Shown one piece after another: positions 56,139-64,000 of a stretch of 64,000 nucleotides of DNA (its first letter is position 1; every line of letters begins with the position of its first letter). Source of the stretch: Methyloversatilis thermotolerans (GTDB lineage Bacteria > Pseudomonadota > Gammaproteobacteria > Burkholderiales > Rhodocyclaceae); the NCBI RefSeq assembly GCF_000372885.1, contig NZ_KB889967.1, positions 682,001-746,000 on the forward strand. Reading direction: 5' to 3'. The notes beneath the pieces are model-generated. The model had not been told where the DNA came from. It ran no database searches and saw only the letters and a list, made by a program, of their open reading frames with translations. The position numbers were made by a program, and so were the translations under genes.

Positions 56139-56968
56139 CGGTAGGAGAGGGCCTTCCAGGCAATCAGGGGCCAATCGGAGCGGCCCAGTTGCGGGCGGTG
56201 GCGGAATACATCGTAATCGACTTGTTCGATACGTTGCAGAATGCGCAGTCCGCCCTGCACGATCAGCCGCAGTTCCCAGCCGATGCGGCCGGGCAGGCGG
56301 CGTGCCAGCGGCATGCCCGAGCGCATGAGCTGGCGCGCGTCATCGACAAGGTCCTTCATCATGGCGCGGAAGCGTTCGTCGCAGTGGGCTGCGCGCAACT
56401 GTTCTTCGCTCACGCCATGGCGCGCCATCACGTCAAGCGGCACATAGATGCGACCGGGCGGATCGCAGTGCGGATTCTTGCGCAGATCGATGGCAATGTC
56501 CTGCCAGTGGTTGATGAGCTGGAGTGCGCTGCAGATGGCGTCGGATTCACGCAGGCTGGACGCATCGTCCACACCGTACAGGCACAGCAGCAGACGGCCT
56601 ATCGGGTCGGCCGAGCGGCGGCAGTAGTCGCGCAGCTCGGCGTCGTTCGCATAGCGTGTTTTCACCACGTCCTGCGCGAAGGCATCCAGCAGGTCGTGGA
56701 ACAACTTGAGTGGCAATGACCACGTGCGGATCGCGCGCGCCAGGCGTGTATGAATCGCGTCGTCCGGCTCGCCACCTTCGGCGATGACCCACAGTTGCCC
56801 GCGACACTGCTCGAGCGCCCTCAGCCGCTGTTCCGGCGGGCTGTCGCCTTCGTCCGCGATGTCGTCGGCGTTGCGCGCGAAACCGTAGATGGCCACCACC
56901 GGCTCACGCAGTGCGGGCGGCATCAGCAATGACGCGACGGGGAAGTTTTCGTAGTGTTCGACCGGCAT
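56135..56968 (-). CDS. hpnC: Squalene synthase-like HpnC (hydroxysqualene synthase)
   Basis: Converts presqualene diphosphate to hydroxysqualene. The 277-residue protein has FARNADDIADEGD (first Asp motif, about residue 35) and INHWQDIAIDLRKN (second region), matching HpnC. It is the first gene of the hpnC-hpnD-hpnE set and starts at ATG 56968 (MPVEHYENFPVAS), the family N-terminus. The genes are 10 or fewer bases apart, so they form one unit. Confidence 0.95.
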   Translation of the reverse strand: MPVEHYENFPVASLLMPPALREPVVAIYGFARNADDIADEGDSPPEQRLRALEQCRGQLWVIAEGGEPDDAIHTRLARAIRTWSLPLKLFHDLLDAFAQDVVKTRYANDAELRDYCRRSADPIGRLLLCLYGVDDASSLRESDAICSALQLINHWQDIAIDLRKNPHCDPPGRIYVPLDVMARHGVSEEQLRAAHCDERFRAMMKDLVDDARQLMRSGMPLARRLPGRIGWELRLIVQGGLRILQRIEQVDYDVFRHRPQLGRSDWPLIAWKALSYR

Positions 56969-57013
56969 GGGCCGCCGAGTATACCGGGCCGCCATGTACA
57001 ATCGTCGCCGCGT

Positions 57014-57098
57014 GCCCAGGTGGCGAAATTGGTAGACGCACTGGATTTAGGTTCCAGCGCCGCAAGGTGTGGAGGTTCGAGTCCTCTCCTGGGCACCA
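57014..57098 (+). tRNA. tRNA-Leu (TAG anticodon)
   Basis: The 85-base cloverleaf has acceptor GCCCAGG pairing with CCTGGGC, a long variable arm typical of leucine tRNAs (CGCCGCAAGGTGTGG), anticodon loop TTTAGGT (anticodon TAG) and encoded CCA. A TACAAT box at 56997-57002 is a plausible -10. It overlaps no gene and lies between hpnC and a minus-strand methyltransferase. Confidence 0.95.
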
Positions 57099-57110
57099 GC
57101 CTGCGCCTGT

Positions 57111-57737
57111 TCAGCCAGGCTTTCTCGCCACCATCCCCGCCAGTGCAGACAGCCCGCGATGCGCGGAGCCTTCCGCGAGTACCTCTTCGTATTCGTCCAG
57201 CACTTCGATGTCGAAATCGTCGAAGGCGGAACGCAGCAGTGAGAGGGTGTAGAGATTGTCGACCGCGGAGGGCCCTCCGGTGCGATATTCGAGCTGCTTC
57301 GGTGTATAGCCCTGAAGCACGATGCGGCCGCCGGGGCGCAGCGTCCGCTTCAGGTTGTCGAAAAGCCGGGCGCGTTCGTCCGGTGCCGCGAACTGGATGA
57401 AGATGGCGACCACCAGGTCGAAGGTGTCTTCAGGATAGATCCAGCAGAGCGCATCGGCGAGCACGAAATCCACGGCCACACCGCGTTGCGCTGCCAGCGT
57501 CTCGGCCTTCTCGATGGCCACTGTAGACAGGTCGATGGCGGTCACGTCCAGCCCCTGCTGCGCCAGCCAGACCGCGTTGCGCCCTTCACCGTCAGCGACG
57601 CTCAACGCGCGTTGGCCAGGCCGGATCAGAGCGGCCTGCGATGTCAGGAAGCGGTTCGGCTCGGTGCCGAACAGATAGTCCTTGCCAACGGCGCGATAGC
57701 GGTCGGACCAGAAATCCTGCGCGTCGACGTGGCTCAT
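57111..57737 (-). CDS. Class I SAM-dependent methyltransferase (TehB/thiol methyltransferase-like)
   Basis: The 208-residue protein has a Rossmann-type SAM domain with the modified glycine motif ALSVADGEGRNAVWLA, acidic ribose contact VTAIDLS and post-motif LRPGGRIVLQGY. The N-terminal WSDRYRAVGKDYLFGTEPN fits the group that includes tellurite-resistance TehB-like and small-molecule thiol methyltransferases. Its exact substrate is unknown. It is 5 bases after ribA on the same strand. Confidence 0.85.
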   Translation of the reverse strand: MSHVDAQDFWSDRYRAVGKDYLFGTEPNRFLTSQAALIRPGQRALSVADGEGRNAVWLAQQGLDVTAIDLSTVAIEKAETLAAQRGVAVDFVLADALCWIYPEDTFDLVVAIFIQFAAPDERARLFDNLKRTLRPGGRIVLQGYTPKQLEYRTGGPSAVDNLYTLSLLRSAFDDFDIEVLDEYEEVLAEGSAHRGLSALAGMVARKPG

Positions 57738-57742
57738 GGCGA

Positions 57743-58423
57743 CTACTTCATGTGGCCCATGCGCTGGGCCTTGGTCGCCAGGTAGCGATGGTTCATCGGA
57801 TTGGCGCCGACATGCAGCGGAATGCGTTCCACCACCTCGACACCTTCGGCTTCGAGCGCACGCACTTTCAGCGGATTGTTGGTGAGCAGACGCGCCTGGC
57901 GTATGCCCAGACTGCGCACGATGTGGGACGCGAAGCGATAGTCACGCGCGTCGTCGGCGAAGCCCAGCATGAGGTTGGCGTCCACGGTGTCGGCGCCTTC
58001 GTCCTGCAGCGCATAGGCGCGGATCTTGTTGATCAGGCCGATGCCGCGACCTTCCTGTCGCAGATAGACCAGCACGCCGCGTTTCTCGGCCGCGATCGCC
58101 CGCAACGATGCCTCCAGTTGCGGGCCGCAGTCGCAGCGCAGGCTGAACAGCGTGTCGCCGGTGAGGCATTCCGAATGCAGGCGCAGCATGACCGGCGATC
58201 GGTCATCGATGTCGCCCAGGGTGAGCGCAACATGTTCCAGCCCGGTATCCGGATCGCGGAAGCCGTGCAGCGTGAAGTCGGCCCAGCGGGTGGGGAGATG
58301 GCAATGGACCTCCGATGGACCACCGGCGCCGGCGGTGACTGCGTCGGATACGTGCCGGCTCGGATCGGCGTCGGGAAGGTGGCCGATGACCCGGTATTTC
58401 TTTTCAGTGGATGAGCTGCTCAT
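57743..58423 (-). CDS. ribA: GTP cyclohydrolase II
   Basis: Opens the imidazole ring of GTP in the first step of riboflavin synthesis. The 226-residue protein has the zinc-binding cysteines in [18 protein letters not shown], the catalytic segment [11 protein letters not shown] and [13 protein letters not shown]. It stands as a separate RibA without a fused RibB domain. The first 30 residues are a short extension before the family core. It is followed closely by the methyltransferase gene. Confidence 0.95.
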   Translation of the reverse strand: MSSSSTEKKYRVIGHLPDADPSRHVSDAVTAGAGGPSEVHCHLPTRWADFTLHGFRDPDTGLEHVALTLGDIDDRSPVMLRLHSECLTGDTLFSLRCDCGPQLEASLRAIAAEKRGVLVYLRQEGRGIGLINKIRAYALQDEGADTVDANLMLGFADDARDYRFASHIVRSLGIRQARLLTNNPLKVRALEAEGVEVVERIPLHVGANPMNHRYLATKAQRMGHMK

Positions 58424-58528
58424 TGCTGCGCGGGCTGGGCCCGGAATCTGCGGGCGGGTCGGAAGCCATAAGTATGGCTCATGTCGCGACCTTCAAGCAC
58501 GACATGCCACTTTCGGGGTAGCCGGAAG

Positions 58529-58566
58529 CGAGAAGCCCTGATGGCGGGCGCCATCAGGGCTTCTCG
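58529..58566 (-). terminator. Long perfect hairpin after the iron-binding protein gene
   Basis: CGAGAAGCCCTGATGGCG pairs perfectly with CGCCATCAGGGCTTCTCG across two bases, 22 bases beyond the stop at 58589. There is no T-run on either side, so it is either a T-less terminator or an mRNA 3'-end stabiliser. The rest of the 165-base gap before ribA shows nothing recognisable. Confidence 0.5.
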
Positions 58567-58588
58567 TCGCTATGGGCGTTGTCCTGTA

Positions 58589-59617
58589 TCAGCGATAGCC
58601 CGCGCGATCGAACACCTTCTGCGCCTGCGGCGTGGTCCTGGCCAGTTCACCCACGTTCAGTGTGTCCGACTTGAAATCGCCGAGCGATTTCAGCTCCGGA
58701 TTGGATACCACGGCCGACGGCACCACCGGCCATTCATTGTTGCCATTGGCGAAATAGGTCTGCGCCTCGTCGGAAGCCAGGTATTCCAGGAACCTGACCG
58801 CGGCGTCCTTGTTGGGCGCGTTCTTCAACATCCCGCCCCCCGATACATTGATGTGGGTGCCGAAACTCGACTGGTTCGGCCATACCACCGCGATCTTTTC
58901 CATCACCGCGCGTTCCTCGGGCTTGGATGAACGCATCAGGCGGACGAGATAGTAGGTGTTGGATACCGCGACATCGCATTCGCCGGCGGCGACCGCCTTG
59001 ATCTGGTCGGTATCGCCGCCCTTTGGATCACGCGCGAAGTTGGCGACCACACCGCGCGCCCATTCTTCGGTCCGCGCCTCACCCAGATGCTGGATCAGCG
59101 CAGCACCGAGCGAAACGTTGTAAGGATGCGCGCCGGAGCGGGAACACAGCTTGCCCTTCAACGCGGGCTTGGCCAAGTCCTCGTAATTGGCGACATCGGC
59201 AGCCTTGAGTTTCTGCTTGTTGTAGACAATGACGCGCGCGCGTGTCGAGAAGGCGAACCAGTGCGCCTGCGGGTCACGCAGATGGGCGGGTATGCGCTGC
59301 TCCAGCAGCGCCGACTTCACCGGCGCGAACAGCCCCAGGGCATCGGCCTGTTCCAGGCGCGAGGCATCGACCGTGAGGAATACGTCGGCCGGGCTGTTGC
59401 TGCCCTCGTTGCGGAGGCGTTCCAGCAGCTCGTCTTCCTTGCCTTCGATGCGATTGATCTTGATGCCGGTCTGCTTCGTGAAGTTGCTGTAGAGCGCTTC
59501 GTCGGTCTGGTAGTGACGAGCAGAGTAGAGGTTGAGCACCTTTTCCTGCGCGGTGGCAGGGGCGACTGCCAGCACGGTCAGGATCAGGGTGGCCTGGCGT
59601 ATCGAAAGGGAAGCCAT
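58589..59617 (-). CDS. Iron(III) ABC transporter substrate-binding protein (FbpA/FutA-like)
   Basis: The 342-residue protein has a signal peptide (ATLILTVLAVAPATAQ) and the ferric-binding fold: LNLYSARHYQTDEALYSNF at the start, FLTVDASRLEQADALG, and the paired tyrosines in VSNTYYLVRL that hold iron in the family. ATG 59617 gives the signal peptide start; longer frames upstream lack one. It is divergent from the DUF2325 gene, with a Fur box between. No permease or ATPase gene is adjacent, so it may pair with a transporter elsewhere. Confidence 0.9.
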   Translation of the reverse strand: MASLSIRQATLILTVLAVAPATAQEKVLNLYSARHYQTDEALYSNFTKQTGIKINRIEGKEDELLERLRNEGSNSPADVFLTVDASRLEQADALGLFAPVKSALLEQRIPAHLRDPQAHWFAFSTRARVIVYNKQKLKAADVANYEDLAKPALKGKLCSRSGAHPYNVSLGAALIQHLGEARTEEWARGVVANFARDPKGGDTDQIKAVAAGECDVAVSNTYYLVRLMRSSKPEERAVMEKIAVVWPNQSSFGTHINVSGGGMLKNAPNKDAAVRFLEYLASDEAQTYFANGNNEWPVVPSAVVSNPELKSLGDFKSDTLNVGELARTTPQAQKVFDRAGYR

Positions 59618-59741
59618 TTTTCTTGCTCCGGAGTGATGGGGGTGTGGCCGGTTCGCGCAGAACGCCCTGGTTGTTTGCGGGCTAACAAATCGCGTCAACA
59701 AGGGCTCGGCCGCGCGGGAAATTATCAGATGCATTTTGAGA

Positions 59742-59790
59742 TTGCAAAGCATTCGCAGTTGGTCTAGAGTAAATGCGAATCGTTCTCATA
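59742..59790 (+). promoter_or_regulatory. Promoter with Fur box for the DUF2325 gene
   Basis: TTGCAA (59742-59747) and TAGAGT (59765-59770) are 17 bases apart. Directly downstream ATGCGAA-TCG-TTCTCAT (59773-59789) forms a 7-3-7 dyad with one mismatch, typical of betaproteobacterial Fur boxes. On the other strand TTTGCA and GATAAT could serve the divergent iron-binding gene, so one repressor may control both directions. Confidence 0.65.
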
Positions 59791-59801
59791 AAGGTTTTCA
59801 T

Positions 59802-60131
59802 ATGGACGCTGTTCTGGTCGGCGCTGATCGTCTCGGCAACATTCCCGACGTGCTCGCCGAGTTCGGGCTCACCATCCGGCATCACATCACCGGCCGCGAT
59901 CCCAAGCATCAACGTTCGACACAAAGGCTGCCGGGAGGGACCGATGTGCTCATCCTGTTTACCGATTTTCTCGGGCACAACGTGATGAAGGCGTTCCGCG
60001 AGGCGGCGCGCGACAGCGGTATTCCGGTCGTGGCGTGTCGCCGTTCCGTGTGTGCGCTGAAGCAGGCGCTGGAAGGATGCGGCGCGGTGAAGTGCGCGGG
60101 CTGCCCGGGAAGCAAACCTACACGTCACTGA
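59802..60131 (+). CDS. DUF2325 family protein, probably iron-regulated
   Basis: The 109-residue protein matches DUF2325 (AVLVGADRLGNIPDVLAEFG; VLILFTDFLGHNVMKAF). The C-terminal third carries a cysteine cluster (ACRRSVCALKQ, GCGAVKCAGC) that could bind metal or an Fe-S cluster. Function is unknown. The Fur box overlapping the presumed start site and the divergent iron-binding ABC protein point to iron homeostasis. ATG 59802 begins the conserved domain; the frame upstream runs through the promoter. Confidence 0.82.
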   Translation: MDAVLVGADRLGNIPDVLAEFGLTIRHHITGRDPKHQRSTQRLPGGTDVLILFTDFLGHNVMKAFREAARDSGIPVVACRRSVCALKQALEGCGAVKCAGCPGSKPTRH

Positions 60132-60351
60132 AGGCGGTCCGGCGAGCGATGCGGAAGGTGTCCGGGCAAACGCGGAGCGGGGCAGCGGGTGGCTGACGTC
60201 CGGGGGCATGTCGTATGCATCCGTCTGTCGGTGACTCGCCCGGCACTGTAAGGCGGTTCGACAGTCTGCACCTTCAGATGGAGGTGTTCCGTCTTCTGAG
60301 CACCTTGATGGTGCGCGCCAGACCGCTGTCAGCGGATATTCCGCAACGGCC

Positions 60352-60936
60352 TCAGTGGATCGGCGAAGCGGAGGCGTCCTGCACGTCGATGCGTCGCCCG
60401 CCATTGAAGCGCTTGGCCCAGTAGCGTCCGCTCATGTCATCGACACGGACGCCGCCGCCGCGCGAATTCGCGTGCAGGAACTTGTTGTCGCCCAGGTAGA
60501 TGCCGACATGCGAGAACGAGCGGCGAAGCGTGTTGAAGAACACCAGATCGCCTGGCTGCAGTTCGTCACGGGTGACGGTATCACCCATCCTGGCCATTTC
60601 TACTGCCGTGCGCGGCAGCAGCACGCCCAGTGCATCCGAAAACACATGACGCACGAAACCGCTGCAGTCGAAGCCGCTTTCCGGCGAATTGCCACCGAAG
60701 CGGTAACGTATGCCCAGCATGGACAGCCCGCTGTCGATCAGGCCGGTCACGGCGTCGGCCGCCGCCGTCGCATGCTCGACCACGCGGTCGCCGGAGAACT
60801 GGGCGTAGAGGGCGGAAAACCCCGGGCCGCCCTGAACCGTATCGGCAGAGGGTTCCGCATGCACGGACGAGGTGCCGATCGCCATGAGGGCGACTGCCGC
60901 GCAGATCCATGTCCTGCTTGGGGTTTTTATTGGCAT
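60352..60936 (-). CDS. NlpC/P60 family peptidase (C40)
   Basis: The 194-residue protein has a signal peptide (ICAAVALMAIGTSSVHA) and the C40 cysteine-peptidase triad: Cys 91 in FDCSGF, His 143 in FSHVGIY and a polar third residue at His 155 (LHANS). Such enzymes cut D-Glu-diaminopimelate bonds in peptidoglycan in the periplasm. It stands alone; the 220-base gap to the DUF2325 gene shows only a weak GCACC/GGTGC dyad. Confidence 0.92.
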   Translation of the reverse strand: MPIKTPSRTWICAAVALMAIGTSSVHAEPSADTVQGGPGFSALYAQFSGDRVVEHATAAADAVTGLIDSGLSMLGIRYRFGGNSPESGFDCSGFVRHVFSDALGVLLPRTAVEMARMGDTVTRDELQPGDLVFFNTLRRSFSHVGIYLGDNKFLHANSRGGGVRVDDMSGRYWAKRFNGGRRIDVQDASASPIH

Positions 60937-61108
60937 GGGTCCGGACTATACCGGCGCGACCGGTCACTGCCAAGTTTTCCGACAGCGTCGGCGATGCGTG
61001 CTCACGTTTCCGGTCTCGCGCGGACCCGCACCCGCCGCACCCCCGGCGGTGAAGTGCATCGCCTACAATCGCCCATCCGATCCGACACCCTGTTCATTCG
61101 AGAGGCGC

Positions 61109-62281
61109 ATGAGCGAACCGACCCCATCCGACGACGTCGTGCACGCGAAGGTGCTGGTGATAGATGATTCGCGCATGGTGCGCGCGTCCATCATCAAGCG
61201 CATCCGCGACCGCTTCGAATGTCGTGAGGAGGTCGATGGCGAGGCCGGCTGGCAGGCGCTCCTGGTCGATGATTCAATACAGGTGGTGCTGTCCGACCTG
61301 AGCATGCCCAAGCTCGACGGCTATGGCTTGCTGCAGCGCATACGTGCCTCGCACATCCAGCGCATCGCCGACATTCCGGTCATCATGATTTCCGGCGATG
61401 AGGACGACGAGGCACGCGAGCGTGCCCGTGCGCTGGGCGCGAACGACTTCATCACGAAGGGCATCGGTACGGTCGAACTGCTGGCGCGCATTGAATCGGC
61501 CAGCCGGCTCAATGCCACGACCCGCCAGCTTGCCGACAGCCGGGAAGCGCTCGCTGCGTCGTCTCCGATCGATCCCGACTCCGGCATGGCGACGCCGCAG
61601 TACATGGAAATCCACGGCGCGCAGCTGCTGTCGGCGGCCGTGCGCTACCACGGCCAGGTGAGCGTACTTATCGTCGGCATCGACAACTTCGCCGACATCG
61701 TGCGCAGCTTCGGCCGTCATGTCACCGATCTCATCATGCGCAAGCTGGCCAAGGTGCTGGCAACCAAGGTGCGAAAGGAGGATACCTTCTCGCAGATCGG
61801 CGACGGTCAGTTCGCCATCATCACGCCGGACATCAGCCTGCAGAGCGCCGAGCAGTTCGCCAACCGCATGCGCAGCGTGATTGCGGCAACCGCCATGCAG
61901 TACCGCGGCCAGACCTTGCGCATCAGCCTGAACATCGGTGTCGCCAACAGCGTGGCCGACAACGCGAGTTCCGTGTCGCAGATGCTGGGTCTTGCGGTGG
62001 CCCGCGCCGATATGGCCCATCGCGAAGGCGGCAATGCGGTGCGCAGCACCGGTGGCGAGCCTCAGAAATTCGCCTGGACGGCGGGCATCGTGAGCATCGA
62101 GCGCGCACTTCTGCTGATCAAGTCCGGCGCACAGCAGGAGGTCGAACCGCAACTGCCGGCCCTGATCTACCGGCTGCTGCCGCTGCTGGAATTGATCGCG
62201 GTCAAATACGACTGCAACATTCCGGTCGACACCTTGCGCACACTCATTGCCGAAGCCGATACTTCGCTGCTTGGAAAATAA
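61109..62281 (+). CDS. Response regulator with degenerate GGDEF domain
   Basis: The 390-residue protein has a receiver domain (VLVIDDSRMVRASI; phospho-Asp in VLSDLSMPKLDG, about residue 60) and then a GGDEF-like fold (about 165-310) in which the active site reads QIGDGQFAII instead of GG(D/E)EF. The upstream metal and substrate motifs are also altered (IDNFADIVRSFG in place of DHFKxxND). It is therefore unlikely to make cyclic di-GMP and may bind it, bind another nucleotide, or act by protein contact. A C-terminal extension of about 80 residues has no recognised domain. Confidence 0.88.
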   Translation: MSEPTPSDDVVHAKVLVIDDSRMVRASIIKRIRDRFECREEVDGEAGWQALLVDDSIQVVLSDLSMPKLDGYGLLQRIRASHIQRIADIPVIMISGDEDDEARERARALGANDFITKGIGTVELLARIESASRLNATTRQLADSREALAASSPIDPDSGMATPQYMEIHGAQLLSAAVRYHGQVSVLIVGIDNFADIVRSFGRHVTDLIMRKLAKVLATKVRKEDTFSQIGDGQFAIITPDISLQSAEQFANRMRSVIAATAMQYRGQTLRISLNIGVANSVADNASSVSQMLGLAVARADMAHREGGNAVRSTGGEPQKFAWTAGIVSIERALLLIKSGAQQEVEPQLPALIYRLLPLLELIAVKYDCNIPVDTLRTLIAEADTSLLGK

Positions 62282-62367
62282 GAGCATCGCGGGCGAGGGC
62301 CGTCAGCCCCGTCACCGCGAGCCAGAGCTGCATCCATCCACAGTCGTGCGGGGGTTGGAGGAGATGA

Positions 62368-64000
62368 ATGACAACAAGCAAGGCATTCCGCGAGCGCGCA
62401 CTCGCCCAGCGTGACGAATTCTGGGCGGAGCAGGCCGCGCTCGTGGATTGGCAATCGCCGCCTGAACGTATCTGTGATTTCTCCCGCCCGCCATTTGCCA
62501 AGTGGTTCGTCGGCGGTACCACCAATCTGTGTCATAACGCGGTGGATCGCCATGCCGCAAGCCGGCCCGATGCCACCGCGCTGATCTTCGTATCGACCGA
62601 AACCGGGGCGGAGCGCACCTACAGTTTTGCCGAACTGCAGCGCGAGGTCGAACGGATGGCGGCCATCCTGTTGTCGCTGGGCGTGGCGCGCGGTGATCGC
62701 GTGCTCATCTACATGCCCATGATCGCCGAGGCCGCTTTTGCAATGCTGGCCTGTGTCCGCATTGGCGCCATCCATTCCGTCGTGTTCGGCGGATTCGCAT
62801 CCGGGTCGCTGGCGACCCGCATCGACGATGCACGCCCGAAGGTGATCGTGTCCGCCGAGGCGGGCATGCGCGGCGGCAAGGTAGTGCCCTACAAGCACCT
62901 GCTGGACGAGGCGTGCTCGTTGTCGAGTCATCCGCCGCACAAGGTGCTCATGGTCGATCGCGGCCTCGAAGCCGGCTTTCAGCGGATCGAGGGGCGCGAC
63001 GTCGATTACGCGACATTGCGCGCGCAACACATCGATGCGACGGTGCCCTGCGTCTGGCTGGAATCGAGCGAGCCGTCCTACATCCTCTACACCTCAGGTA
63101 CGACCGGCAAACCCAAGGGTGTGCAGCGCGACACCGGCGGCTACTGCGTTGCGCTTGCTGCGTCGATGAAGCACATCTATTGCGGCAATGCTGGCGAAAC
63201 GATGTTCACGACGTCGGACATCGGCTGGGTGGTGGGCCATTCCTACATCATCTACGGTCCGCTGATCGCCGGCATGGCCACTCTGATGTACGAAGGCACA
63301 CCCTTGCGTCCCGATCCCGCCATCTGGTGGAGCCTGGTCGAGAAGCATTCGGTGTCGGTCATGTTTTCGGCGCCGACCGCCGCGCGGGTGCTCAAGAAGC
63401 AGGATCCGGCCTATCTGCGCAAGCACGACCTGTCCTCGCTGCGGCATGTGTTCCTGGCCGGCGAGCCGCTCGACGAGCCGACCCATCAGTGGCTGATGGA
63501 TGCGTTGGGCAAGCCGGTGATCGACAACTACTGGCAGACGGAAACCGGCTGGCCCATCCTGTGCGAACTGCCCGGTGTCGAGAACACGCCGGTACAGCTC
63601 GGCTCGCCCGGGCATCCGGTCTATGGCTACGATCTGCGCATCTTCCGCGAGGATGGCAGCGAGTGCGGAGCGAACGAGAAGGGCATCGTCGGCATCGTGC
63701 CGCCGCTGCCCCCGGGCTGCCTGTCGACGGTGTGGGGCGACGACGAGCGTTTCGTGCGCACTTATTTCTCCCTGTTCAAGTCACCGCTCGTTTACTCCTC
63801 CTTCGACTGGGGCATACGCGACGAGGCGGGGTATCACAAGATACTGGGCCGTACTGACGACGTCATCAACGTGGCAGGCCACCGGCTTGGTACGCGCGAA
63901 ATCGAGGAGGCCATCCAGGCCCATTCGGCGATTGCTGAAGTTGCGGTCGTCGGTGTCGCCGATGCGCTGAAGGGGCAGATGCCGATTGCATTCGCGGTGG
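62368..64000 (+). CDS. prpE: Propionyl-CoA synthetase (3' end beyond window)
   Basis: The frame is open from ATG 62368 to the window edge, giving 544 residues of an acyl-CoA synthetase. RPPFAKWFVGGTTNLCHNAVDRH is a PrpE hallmark (residues about 31-53; key FAKWFVGG and NLCHNAVD), and the AMP-binding motif YTSGTTGKPKG, the YWQTETGWP segment and the GRTDDVINVAGHRLG hinge are all intact. It activates propionate or acetate with ATP. GGAGG at 62357-62361 supports the start. Further propionate genes would lie downstream outside the window. Confidence 0.93.
   Translation, partial: MTTSKAFRERALAQRDEFWAEQAALVDWQSPPERICDFSRPPFAKWFVGGTTNLCHNAVDRHAASRPDATALIFVSTETGAERTYSFAELQREVERMAAILLSLGVARGDRVLIYMPMIAEAAFAMLACVRIGAIHSVVFGGFASGSLATRIDDARPKVIVSAEAGMRGGKVVPYKHLLDEACSLSSHPPHKVLMVDRGLEAGFQRIEGRDVDYATLRAQHIDATVPCVWLESSEPSYILYTSGTTGKPKGVQRDTGGYCVALAASMKHIYCGNAGETMFTTSDIGWVVGHSYIIYGPLIAGMATLMYEGTPLRPDPAIWWSLVEKHSVSVMFSAPTAARVLKKQDPAYLRKHDLSSLRHVFLAGEPLDEPTHQWLMDALGKPVIDNYWQTETGWPILCELPGVENTPVQLGSPGHPVYGYDLRIFREDGSECGANEKGIVGIVPPLPPGCLSTVWGDDERFVRTYFSLFKSPLVYSSFDWGIRDEAGYHKILGRTDDVINVAGHRLGTREIEEAIQAHSAIAEVAVVGVADALKGQMPIAFAV

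Overview
The window is high-GC DNA from a betaproteobacterium. The first 7 kb carry the conserved order DUF4845-rnc-era-recO-pdxJ-acpS-nagZ-uvrC-pgsA followed by a tRNA-Gly/Cys/Gly cluster. A Rhodocyclales-like relative would fit the gene mix (hopanoid squalene genes, many hybrid kinases and c-di-GMP-type proteins, sulfur and C1-type accessory genes), but the sequence alone does not settle the order or genus. No insertion sequence, prophage, CRISPR array or integration site was seen. Coding density is very high and no gene-free stretch exceeds 300 bases.

Layout. 1-7089: one dense plus-strand housekeeping operon (RNase III, Era, RecO, vitamin B6, holo-ACP synthase, NagZ, UvrC, phosphatidylglycerophosphate synthase). 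7120-7525: tRNA-Gly, tRNA-Cys, tRNA-Gly behind a near-perfect promoter and closed by a strong terminator. 7616-13421: a protein made of two fused periplasmic binding domains, convergent with a large hybrid histidine kinase. 13541-16052: antiporter, DNA glycosylase and thioredoxin-TPR protein in one minus-strand operon. 16337-20875: a small periplasmic protein and purL. 20937-22954: a LysR regulator divergent from a YeiH-type putative sulfite/sulfate exporter.

23156-32024 is the most interesting region. It encodes a TauE/SafE exporter, a GntR regulator, an AprA/FrdA-like flavoprotein, a two-cluster ferredoxin, a HEAT-repeat protein, a 7Fe ferredoxin, a sulfonate/nitrate-type ABC importer whose binding protein carries an extra NosL-like C-terminal domain, and a DUF971 protein. 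Two copies of an 18-bp palindrome mark the exporter and the GntR gene. The GntR copy sits over the predicted start of a canonical sigma-54 promoter. I read this as a regulated uptake-plus-redox system for an organosulfur (or similar oxyanion) compound with sulfite export; the substrate is not determined by the sequence.

32117-35818: an FdhF/YdeP-type molybdopterin oxidoreductase with a small winged-helix protein and a LysR regulator. 36059-44557: a REC-GGDEF protein, an overlapping lipid-phosphate set (PAP2, metallophosphoesterase, diacylglycerol-kinase-like), ketopantoate reductase, Mfd and a MazG-like pyrophosphohydrolase. 44689-50446: potassium uptake, cytochrome b561, periplasmic rhodanese and a second hybrid kinase. 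50592-53720: methylthioribose/deoxyribose salvage genes (fuculose-type aldolase, mtnA) next to a methionine-type aminotransferase. 53726-58423: S4 protein, hpnE-hpnD-hpnC squalene genes, tRNA-Leu, a methyltransferase and ribA. 58589-60131: an iron-binding ABC protein divergent from a DUF2325 protein with a Fur box between them. 60352-64000: an NlpC/P60 peptidase, a REC protein with a degenerate GGDEF domain, and the start of prpE, which is cut by the window end.
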